Assembly (NCBI GenBank): GCA_945829425.1
Contig: CALZUQ010000019.1
Location: 1-47,200, forward strand
Source: an uncultured bacterium
Lineage (GTDB): Bacteria; Bacteroidota; Bacteroidia; Bacteroidales; Bacteroidaceae
Reading direction: 5' to 3'
DNA length: 47,200 nt
Shown here: positions 40,948-47,200 of the stretch, piece after piece
Position numbering within the stretch: position 1 is the stretch's first letter
Layout of the letters: each line of letters starts with the position of its first letter
Program-made: the position numbers and the translations under genes
The notes under the pieces: generated by a model
Database searches by the model: none
What the model saw: only the letters and a program-made list of their open reading frames with translations
Told to the model about the DNA's origin: nothing

Positions 40948-43335
40948 ATGAATGAATTGTTTGAACAACTGAATGACGCGCAGAGCGATGCCGTGAGATA
41001 TAATGACGGCCCCTCGCTGGTCATTGCCGGGGCAGGAGCAGGAAAGACACGTGTGCTGACATACAAGATAGCCTATCTGCTGCAGAATGGCTACAAGCCG
41101 TGGAACATCCTTGCACTGACGTTTACCAACAAAGCGGCTGACGAGATGAAGGAACGTATAGCAGGACTCGTAGGAGAAGACCTTGCACGGAAGCTCGTGA
41201 TGGGAACCTTCCATTCCGTCTTCTCACGTATTCTGCGCATTGAGGCGGAAAGCATTGGCTTCACGTCGCAATATACCATTTACGATGAGTCCGACTCCTG
41301 CTCGTTGCTGAAGTCGATAATAAAGGAGCGTAACCTCAACGACAAGGTGTACAAACCATCTGTCGTTCACAAGCATATCTCTTTAGCCAAGAACAATCTA
41401 TGTATGCCGGCGGACTATGCCGATGACACAGCATACAGAGAGCGCGATGACAGAATGGGGCTTCAGGACATCCATGAGATTTATGATATCTACGACAAAC
41501 GTCTGAAACAGGCCAACGCCATGGATTTCGACGATATTCTGCTTTATACGCATATCCTCTTCCGGTGTCATCCCGAGATATGCGCACGTTATGCCGAGAA
41601 ATACCATTATATTCTCGTTGATGAGTATCAGGACACAAACAACGTACAGCAAGACATTGTAAGGGCTCTCGCTACGTCCCACGCACGGGTTTGTGCTGTG
41701 GGCGACGACGCACAGTCGATATATGGCTTCCGAGGGGCGAACATATATAACGTGTTACGTTTTGAAAACACTTTCAGCGACATAACACCTGACAGCCCTC
41801 GCGTACGTCTTTTCAAACTCGAGCAGAACTACCGTTCTACAAAGAACATCGTGAATGCGGCAAACAGTCTCATAAGCCATAACAAACACCAGATACAGAA
41901 GGAGATATACTCGCATAACGGGGAAGGGGAGAAGATACGCGTCAAGGAGTGTTACAGTGACAAGGAAGAGGCTATCGTAGTAGCCAATGAGATAAAGAGA
42001 AGAAAGAAGCGAGAGGGCATGAAATACTCTGACTTTGCCGTACTGTACCGTACGAACGTACAAAGCAGGGTGATAGAGGAACAGTTGAGGAAAGACATGA
42101 TAGCCTACCGTATTGTCGGAGGGTTGTCCTTCTACCAGCATAAGGAGATAAAAGACATCATAGCATATATACGTCTCATAATAAACCATAACGACGAGGA
42201 AGCGCTGAAGCGTATAATAAACTATCCTGCAAGAGGAATAGGCAAGACGACGCTCGACAAGATATATGCCCGAGCCGTGGAGCATGGGGTGGCTCCGTGG
42301 GAGGTTGTCTCAAAACCTGAGGAACATGGCCTGCCGGTCTCCAAGGCTACCGTAAACAAGCTCCTTACGTTCGTGGAGATGATAGACTACTTTACAGAAA
42401 GGAGAACAGACGTTGACGCCGCAACGCTTGTCAAGGACCTTCTGGAGAAGAGTAAGATCAACGAAGACATCTTCGGGAAGAACGACTTCGAGGATGTCCG
42501 CAGGCAGGAGAACGTACAGGAGTTCATGAACGGCATAAAGGATTTTGTTGACAGCAGGACAGAGGAAGAGGGGGAGAATGCTGCCTATATAGCAGATTTC
42601 CTTCAGGAGGTCTCGCTGATGACAGACCTCGACAGCGAGGAGGCTACTGACGACCGTGTGACGCTAATGACAGTACACTCGGCAAAAGGCCTGGAGTTTC
42701 CCGCAGTCTTCGTCGTGGGACTGGAAGAGAATATCTTTCCTTCGGAAAAAAGCCGTGACATACCGTCAGCTCTTGAGGAAGAACGTCGTCTGCTGTATGT
42801 CGCCATAACGCGGGCGGAGAAATACTGCATGCTGACATCGGCACAGCGTAGAAGCCGTTTCGGTGAGATAGTGAATAATGAACGTTCCAGGTTTATAAAG
42901 GACATTGACAGGGCATACGTCGAAAGGGAGGAGGCAGGAAACGGTGGATATAATGGCAGAAGCTGGAATGACAATGTCTTCGATATGCCGGAAGAGGACT
43001 TCTTCCGCAAGCCAAGTGCCTTCGGAAACAGATATGGAGGAACGTCATCACGCAGATATGACAATACACCTCCGTCACGGAACCTTCGCCGTCTGACACC
43101 GTCAGCAGCCACCGTCCCACCGCCGTCGGATAATGTCGCGAGAAAGGGACAGCCTTCATCGGCAGAGAACTATGGAGGCTTGACGAAAGGTTGTCGTGTG
43201 GAGCATGAGCGGTTCGGCATGGGAAGAGTCGTGGAACTTGAGGGAACAGGGGAGAGCAGCAAGGCAAAGGTGGAGTTTGACAACGGAACGGTGAAGATGC
43301 TGCTTCTGAAATTTGCAAGAATGAAGAAAATATAA
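40948..43335 (+). CDS. UvrD/PcrA-type ATP-dependent DNA helicase
   Basis: The 795-residue superfamily 1A helicase has Walker A GAGAGKT (residues 28-34), NILALTFTNKAADEM (motif Ia), LVDEYQDTN (motif II), VGDDAQSIYGFRGA (motif III), LEQNYRS (IV), VTLMTVHSAKGLEF (V) and RRLLYVAITRAE (VI). A Gly/Ser/Arg-rich linker (about 665-735) precedes a C-terminal Tudor-like segment (GCRVEHERFGMGRVVELEG), as in PcrA, which in that family contacts RNA polymerase. It acts in repair and removal of transcription-replication conflicts. A strong terminator follows 4 bases after the stop. Confidence 0.95.
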   Translation: MNELFEQLNDAQSDAVRYNDGPSLVIAGAGAGKTRVLTYKIAYLLQNGYKPWNILALTFTNKAADEMKERIAGLVGEDLARKLVMGTFHSVFSRILRIEAESIGFTSQYTIYDESDSCSLLKSIIKERNLNDKVYKPSVVHKHISLAKNNLCMPADYADDTAYRERDDRMGLQDIHEIYDIYDKRLKQANAMDFDDILLYTHILFRCHPEICARYAEKYHYILVDEYQDTNNVQQDIVRALATSHARVCAVGDDAQSIYGFRGANIYNVLRFENTFSDITPDSPRVRLFKLEQNYRSTKNIVNAANSLISHNKHQIQKEIYSHNGEGEKIRVKECYSDKEEAIVVANEIKRRKKREGMKYSDFAVLYRTNVQSRVIEEQLRKDMIAYRIVGGLSFYQHKEIKDIIAYIRLIINHNDEEALKRIINYPARGIGKTTLDKIYARAVEHGVAPWEVVSKPEEHGLPVSKATVNKLLTFVEMIDYFTERRTDVDAATLVKDLLEKSKINEDIFGKNDFEDVRRQENVQEFMNGIKDFVDSRTEEEGENAAYIADFLQEVSLMTDLDSEEATDDRVTLMTVHSAKGLEFPAVFVVGLEENIFPSEKSRDIPSALEEERRLLYVAITRAEKYCMLTSAQRRSRFGEIVNNERSRFIKDIDRAYVEREEAGNGGYNGRSWNDNVFDMPEEDFFRKPSAFGNRYGGTSSRRYDNTPPSRNLRRLTPSAATVPPPSDNVARKGQPSSAENYGGLTKGCRVEHERFGMGRVVELEGTGESSKAKVEFDNGTVKMLLLKFARMKKI

Positions 43336-43339
43336 AATG

Positions 43340-43386
43340 GGGAGCTGATGACTATAATGTTTATATAATCATCAGCTCCCGTTTTT
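43340..43386 (+). terminator. Rho-independent terminator of the helicase gene
   Basis: GGGAGCTGATGA and TCATCAGCTCCC form a perfect 12-bp stem, followed directly by GTTTTTATAATT. It starts 4 bases after the stop codon. Confidence 0.9.
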
Positions 43387-43483
43387 ATAATTCTCAGAAC
43401 ACGTTTTTATAATTCTCAGAACCCGTCTTGATACTTCTCAAAAAACCGTCTTGACAATTCTCAGAACCCGTCTATAACTTCTT
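43381..43483. repeat. 22-bp imperfect tandem repeat, about 4.5 units
   Basis: Units begin at 43381, 43403, 43425, 43448 and 43470 (partial) with the pattern GTTTTTATAATTCTCAGAAC or GTCTTGACAATTCTCAGAAC. The first unit supplies the T-run of the terminator, and the last runs into the 3' end of the MFS remnant. Like the array at 35315 it has a period of 22 and sits at a terminator. Confidence 0.8.
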
Positions 43484-44066
43484 CGCCAGATATTCTATGG
43501 CGAATACCGGCCATCGCGGCACTTTCATGACATTGGTGCGGACAGCAGGAATGTCGAGGGCAAGGAACAGCAGTGTCAACGTACCTGCCAGCCATATCAC
43601 AAAGCCATAAGCCTGCTTTAACGTCACGGACATCATGCTCCGCAGGAAGTACCCGTCCATGAACTCTCCGAAGTTGAAATGTGCAAGGTCTATGCGTGTT
43701 GCCGTGATGTAATGACCATAGGACGACATGTTGTCGGAGAGAAGATGGTTGAACAACGTGGTATAAAAGCCGTAACCTACCGCACAGCCAAGGTACATGT
43801 GGAGAATATTGAAGATGAAGAGTCCCATGAAAAACTGCTCCAGGTCGTGAATGCTCTCGTTGAGCGACCACATCAGCGTAGGGGCGAGGATGGCATATGC
43901 CGCACCACGGAGGAATATGGCAAGGCGGTATTGCTCGTAGCCAACCTGAACATCTATGGTGACATACATCAGCAAGGCGTAGGCAAGGATGCAACCGAAG
44001 CCTATGCCGAAAAGACGCCATACCTTCCATTTCTTCACCTTGAGCCAGTAAAGGTCGAAGAGGAGT
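43472..44066 (-). pseudogene. C-terminal fragment of an MFS drug-efflux transporter (EmrB/DHA2-like)
   Basis: From FDLYWLKVKKWKVWRLFGIG to the stop at 43472, the frame encodes about five membrane helices and ends MMSVTLKQAYGFVIWLAGTL, then LALDIPAVRTNVMK, the usual end of Bacteroidetes DHA2-type transporters. The N-terminal part, probably over 300 residues, is absent. At about 44062-44070 the sequence joins the 5' part of the upstream HlyD gene in another frame, so this fragment cannot be made as a normal protein. A GTG at 44036-44038 might start a 188-residue piece, but that would be non-functional as a transporter. Confidence 0.85.
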
Positions 44067-44360
44067 GTCGCCTTTCCTCACATGCTGGAACGACTCGAAG
44101 CGTATCTCACGTATGAAACCCTGAATACGTGTGTTCTGCGGACTGATATGCTGGCGGATGCGGGCATTGTCCGTAAACTCCACGTTGCCGAAATGTGAGA
44201 AATGGCATATTACTATCGTTGCTCCCACAATAAGCAGGAGAATGATTACTGTGTTATAGACATAGCGGGAGAAGTTTCCTTTCGTCCACCTTTTTTCTGC
44301 CGTAAAGCCTGTGGCTTCTCCACCGTGCTTGTCTGGCTCTGTAGTAATGTTTTTGTTCAA
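44064..44360 (-). pseudogene. N-terminal fragment of a HlyD/EmrA membrane-fusion protein
   Basis: The frame starts at TTG 44358-44360, overlapping the TolC-like stop (TTGA). It encodes a basic N-terminus, one membrane helix (TVIILLLIVGATIVICHFSH) and the first beta strands (GNVEFTDNARIRQHISPQNT, IQGFIREIRFESFQHVRKGDT), as in EmrA-type adaptors. At KGDT it leaves the family: the frame goes on to 43461 but reads the MFS gene out of frame (LRPLLAQGEEMEGMASFRHR, histidine- and cysteine-rich). The rest of HlyD, roughly 250 residues, is missing, so the gene is broken by a deletion fused to the MFS fragment. Confidence 0.85.
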
Positions 44361-45652
44361 AATGTTGATGTAAGGTATTTCAGTTTGTAGAAATAATAAA
44401 GCATGTCTATGCGTGAGTTTACAAGAGCCATGTCAGCCTCTAACTTTGTCGTTGAAGCGTCGAGCATCTCTGTCAGCAGACACAGCCCGTTGCGGTATCG
44501 GTTGTTCGTAACGGAGTAGTTCTCGTCGGCAAGCTGTACGTTTTTCTGACGTGTCTCCACCTCTTTGCGCGACGTCAGCAGGGTGGTGTAAGAAGCGTTG
44601 ATGGCGTTGCCGATATTCTCCTCAGCCACGACGTGACGTTCCTTCGACATCCTGAGTTCTGCCGCAGCTTTCCTGACGTCTTTCCTGCCTTTCCACAGAG
44701 AAGAGAGCGGGTAGGACACCCCGACGCCAGCAAACCAGAAGTTTATGTTTTTGTCTATTACCGGCACCTCGGTTGTTATAGGACCATCGAAATGGTTCTC
44801 TGCTACGACAGCCACCTTTGGCAACAGCTCAGGACGTTTCATCCTCACTGTCTGCTCGCTCATCCTCACTCCCACCTCCGATTTCTTCATTGTCGTTGAT
44901 GAAGTAGACATGGCGAGCCATTCTTCTAACGATACTGCCGGCGGCTCGACGTGTTCTTCCGGTCAGTGGAAGGCTATCTCGGGAGTGTGAAGCGTAACGG
45001 CGATGTCATGTTTTATGATATTCTGTGCGTCAATAATTTTCTGCCGTAACAGCTGCAGCTCCTCACGTTGCAGTTCAAAGCGTGTAACGTCCGTAGTAAG
45101 TGCTGTTCCTGCCGTTGTGCGTGCCTTTGACTGCTTTATGAGTATCTCCGTAAGCCGCAGGTTCTCGTCAAGAACCCTCTCCTGGTTCAACAGACGGCAC
45201 AGGTCGAGGTACTGGCCCGTGAGCAGAAAGCGCACCTCCTCCCTGTTGTGGTGCATGTCAAGCTCAGCAAGCTCTTTCCCGAGACGGGCCAATGCTATGC
45301 TGCTCGATATCCGTCCGCCGCTGTATATCACCTGTTGTGCTTTAAGGGCGGCATTGTTCATGAAGTGCGGATTGTCTATGTGGATCCAGTTCTTGTATGA
45401 ACGGTCGCCGAGGACACCGTCGCCGAGGTATCCCACACTGGCCTCTATGCCCAACTCCGGCAGTCTCTGCGACATGGCGAAAGCCACAGCATCTTCGGCA
45501 CTCTCAACAGCCGTCCTGCTCACCTTTATCACCTGGCTCTTATCCTCCGCCATGCGGAAGAGGTCGTCGAGGCTGTTGACAGTAGCCTGACTCCTGACGT
45601 GCAACGACAGCAGCGTGGCTACTGCCGTAGTAGTAATGATTCTCTTCTTCAT
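44357..45652 (-). pseudogene. TolC-family outer-membrane efflux protein with an in-frame TGA
   Basis: The signal peptide is MKKRIITTTAVATLLSLHVRSQ. Coiled-coil TolC halves follow: VNSLDDLFRMAEDKSQVI to LQLLRQKIIDAQNIIKHDIA, and VRKAAAELRMSKERHVVAEE to LVNSRIDMLYYFYKLKYLT. Codon 230 is TGA (44963-44965, after HTPEIAFH), and the same frame reopens at once with PEEHVEPPAVSLEEWLAMS, so a single base change splits a gene of 431 codons. The total length fits the family. With the HlyD-MFS deletion downstream, the operon (outer-membrane channel, adaptor, pump) is dead or dying. A long structured leader precedes it. Confidence 0.85.
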
Positions 45653-45708
45653 TTGTCTTTGTATTGTTATTGCTTTGTATCCTGATTGCCGTAATGCACA
45701 AAAAGAAC

Positions 45709-45822
45709 AGCGACGGCAACCTCTGAACTCTTATATCTTACTGAGATGTAAGTTTCAATAGGCTGCCGTCGCTTTTATTGTCCCTGACGGATGACATACC
45801 CATTGCGCTTTCCTGCGCAATG
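45709..45822 (-). promoter_or_regulatory. Structured leader of the efflux operon (two hairpins)
   Basis: Two stems lie between the promoter box at 45922 and the TolC-like start. One is CATTGCGC/GCGCAATG at 45801-45822, flanked on the plus side by CTTTTATATTTTT. The other is AGCGACGGCA/TGCCGTCGCT at 45709-45773, enclosing a smaller CTTAxATCT/AGATxTAAG stem. Such nested pairing is unusual for a plain leader and suggests regulation by RNA folding. On the plus strand the first stem would also look like a terminator, but no plus-strand gene precedes it. Confidence 0.45.
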
Positions 45823-45921
45823 CTTTTATATTTTTACGCCTTGTTCCTTCTGCCGGGCTTCAGCATGTCTCTCTCTCTCCTTTCCATGCCTTTGCCGAGC
45901 GTTATTCTGGTTTTTCAAGTG

Positions 45922-45929
45922 CAAAATTA
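45922..45929 (-). promoter_or_regulatory. Probable -7 box of the efflux operon
   Basis: TAATTTTG on the minus strand fits TAnnTTTG, with a CTTG about 22 bases upstream. It would give a leader of about 265 bases. The rest of the 45930-46059 gap shows no gene. Confidence 0.4.
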
Positions 45930-46059
45930 ACAAAAAATCTCTAAACGTAAGCAAGGCATGTAACCTCTTTTAACACTTTTCGTGCTCTTCGTGCAACAGT
46001 AAGACAACTATTCATGCCGTGGGGAGATTAGTAGTTACTGCTCTTCGTAGATATTCCAA

Positions 46060-46114
46060 AGGCGGGTTCTATTAATTCGCTTGCTAATATTTTCGGAATT
46101 AATAGAACCCACCT
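46060..46114. mobile_element. Miniature copy of the MITE-like family (55-bp palindrome)
   Basis: AGGCGGGTTCTATTAATTC and its inverted partner (GAATTAATAGAACCCACCT) flank only 17 bases, which keep the TAATATTTTCGG found next to the end of copy 1. It lies 2 bases from the stop of the sigma-factor gene, where it would act as a 3' hairpin. Confidence 0.85.
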
Positions 46115-46116
46115 AT

Positions 46117-46782
46117 TTATATAATGTCAAGGTTGATATTGTTCTTACGCACCATACGGCGTAGGTTCAGGATGGCGTAACGCATACGTCCGAGAGAGGT
46201 GTTTATGCTGACACCCGTAACCTCTGCTATTTCCCTGAACGACAGATTCTGGAAGAATCTCATGAAAACCACCTCACGCTGGGTGGGAGGCAGAAGGTTC
46301 ATAAGTTCCTTTACCTCGCAGAGCGTCTGGCGGTTGATGAATACCGTCTCAAAAGGCTGGAGGGTGAAACTGCCGTCTTCCAGTTTCTCTATCTCGTTGT
46401 ATTCGTTTACCTCGACAATGTTTTTGTCGTGGATAGAGCGGTAACGGTCCATGATGACGTTATGCGCTATGCGTGTAAGCCATGCGGAGACCTTGCCCGT
46501 TGGCGAGTAGCCCCCGTTCTTCATTTTCACTATGGCTTTGACGAAAGTGTCTTGGAAGATGTCTTCAGCAACATCGTGCGATCTTACGATGAACAAGATA
46601 TATGCGTATAGTTGTGTCTTGGAACGCTCAAGCAAAATGTCAAAGGCTTTCGTGTCGCCATGGGAATAGCGTACGGCAAGCTCCTCGTCACTGCATTCTG
46701 ATATTCTCTTAGTGACAAAGTTGTTTATGAGGAACAGCCCGCAAGGCCGTTCCATGCTTCTTCCCGTTGTTCGGTTTCTCAT
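46117..46782 (-). CDS. ECF (sigma-70 family) RNA polymerase sigma factor
   Basis: The 221-residue protein has region 2 (DEELAVRYSHGDTKAFDILL, HDVAEDIFQDTFVKA and KVSAWLTRIAHNVIMDRYRS). A linker with an acidic stretch and region 4 follow (LPPTQREVVFMRFFQNLSF, REIAEVTGVSINTSLGRMRY). The first 20 residues before LINNFVTKRISECS are poorly conserved in appearance, so an internal Met (MERPCGL, residue 10) may be the true start. No anti-sigma gene adjoins it; it is a lone factor with a promoter at 46922. The target genes are unknown. Confidence 0.93.
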   Translation of the reverse strand: MRNRTTGRSMERPCGLFLINNFVTKRISECSDEELAVRYSHGDTKAFDILLERSKTQLYAYILFIVRSHDVAEDIFQDTFVKAIVKMKNGGYSPTGKVSAWLTRIAHNVIMDRYRSIHDKNIVEVNEYNEIEKLEDGSFTLQPFETVFINRQTLCEVKELMNLLPPTQREVVFMRFFQNLSFREIAEVTGVSINTSLGRMRYAILNLRRMVRKNNINLDII

Positions 46783-46921
46783 TCTTCTTAAATATTTTGT
46801 TTGTATTTAAGTAGATGTGTTTCAATAAGCCTTTACAATTTTAAGTTATACAATAAATAATTCAGGTACTTGTGTTGTTGCATGTTGATGCGAAATTTTC
46901 GCATTTACAACAATTCTGATG

Positions 46922-46953
46922 CAAAGGTACTGTTTTTTGCTGAATACGACAAC
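46922..46953 (-). promoter_or_regulatory. Promoter of the sigma-factor gene
   Basis: TACCTTTG (46922-46929, minus strand) fits TAnnTTTG, with GTTG (46950-46953) 20 bases upstream. The leader is about 130 bases. The 46783-46921 stretch holds nothing else I can name. Confidence 0.6.
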
Positions 46954-47073
46954 ATTGTTCGGATTTTTTTGCAGTTAAAAAACATTAATGACCTTTCTTC
47001 CTTTTTTCTGACCTTAAATATAATAAGGTGAAAATAAAAATTGAGAAAAAAACCTAAAAAAGTTTCGTGAAAA

Positions 47074-47105
47074 TTTGGTGGTAAGAAAAAAAGTTCGTAC
47101 CTTTG
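47074..47105 (+). promoter_or_regulatory. Promoter of the tRNA transcription unit
   Basis: TTTG (47074-47077), 20 bases, TACCTTTG (47098-47105): an exact Bacteroidetes consensus promoter. The leader between it and the tRNA can form CGCTTTT/AAAAGCG and TCTGAC/GTCAGA hairpins. Confidence 0.85.
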
Positions 47106-47147
47106 CACTCGCTTTTAGAGAAAAGCGTCTGACAATGGGTCAGAAAG

Positions 47148-47200
47148 GCGGAAATAGCTCAGTTGGTAGAGCACAACCTTGCCAAGGTTGGGGTCGCGAG
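47148..47200 (+). tRNA. tRNA-Gly (anticodon GCC), cut by the window edge
   Basis: GCGGAAATAGCTCAGTTGGT begins the tRNA, with the D-arm GCTC...GAGC and the anticodon arm AACCTTGCCAAGGTT carrying GCC. The sequence ends in the variable/T-arm region (GGGGTCGCGAG), so about 20 bases are missing. Other tRNAs may follow outside the window. Confidence 0.95.

Noticed and set aside
43461..44064. Second part of the 299-codon frame as a new His/Cys-rich domain
   Set aside because: It is the MFS gene read out of frame; the true MFS frame is open on the same strand over the same bases.
37921..45652. TGA reassigned to an amino acid in this genome
   Set aside because: kdsB, glgB, mutS2, the GH25 gene, mtaB and lutA all end at TGA exactly where their families end, so the two in-frame TGA codons are more likely mutations or errors.
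45791..45973. 60-codon plus-strand frame in the efflux leader
   Set aside because: It overlaps the hairpin and promoter of the opposite strand, is rich in Cys/Phe/Ser without pattern, and matches nothing I recognise.

Overview
The window looks like a chromosomal segment of a Bacteroidales bacterium, most likely Prevotella or a close relative. The evidence is: Bacteroidetes-type promoters (TAnnTTTG, best seen before the tRNA at the right edge); a PPi-dependent phosphofructokinase; a eukaryote-like (GH13_8-type) glycogen branching enzyme; PCMD, calycin-like and PorT-like exported proteins; MtaB and an ECF sigma factor of Bacteroidetes type; and few Shine-Dalgarno sequences. Most of it is housekeeping chromosome. 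I saw no phage, plasmid, complete transposase or CRISPR array.

Layout. 1-7.4 kb: kdsB (minus), then, on the plus strand, a secreted 14-repeat MORN protein, a YhcH/NanQ-like protein, glgB and a membrane protein, separated by dispersed repeats. 7.5-18.7 kb: a minus-strand block with ispH, meaB, a DUF1573 protein, prs, a ThiE/TenI-like protein, ygiQ, a small unknown protein, a large exported amidase/golvesin-like/FN3 protein and a lysophospholipid acyltransferase. 18.8-27.8 kb: plus-strand pfp, a GH25 lysozyme, mtaB and a GT2 glycosyltransferase, then four exported proteins in a row (SBP-like lipoprotein, PCMD lipoprotein, beta-barrel, calycin-like). 28.6-35.3 kb: ftsK, a lolA-like gene, mutS2 and an OmpA-family lipoprotein. 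35.5-40.1 kb: aldA plus lutA-lutB-lutC, a lactaldehyde to lactate to pyruvate route that fits deoxy-sugar (fucose/rhamnose) fermentation. 40.1-43.3 kb: mtgA and a UvrD/PcrA helicase. 43.5-45.7 kb: a decayed tripartite efflux operon (minus). 46.1-47.2 kb: an ECF sigma factor and the start of a tRNA-Gly(GCC).

Two signals stand out. The first is gene decay. lutB carries an in-frame TGA at codon 27, at what appears to be a conserved Trp position, although its ATG overlaps the lutA stop. The TolC-like gene carries another in-frame TGA, and the HlyD and MFS genes downstream of it are fused by an internal deletion. Ordinary genes here end in TGA, so TGA is a real stop codon. The second is a layered set of dispersed non-coding repeats. 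One is a MITE-like family with ends AGGTGGGTTCTATTAATTC (four loci, from about 340 bp down to a 55-bp palindrome). Another is an ATTCAACTT...GGTAAACAATGG element that occurs as a 98-bp unit, as a copy with a palindrome nested inside it, and as composites attached to tandem TGAAACC/TGAAACT heptamers.

I found no clear new defence or mobile system. The best candidates for undescribed biology are the repeat families, the four-gene exported cluster at 24.0-27.8 kb and the structured leaders before pfp and the efflux operon.
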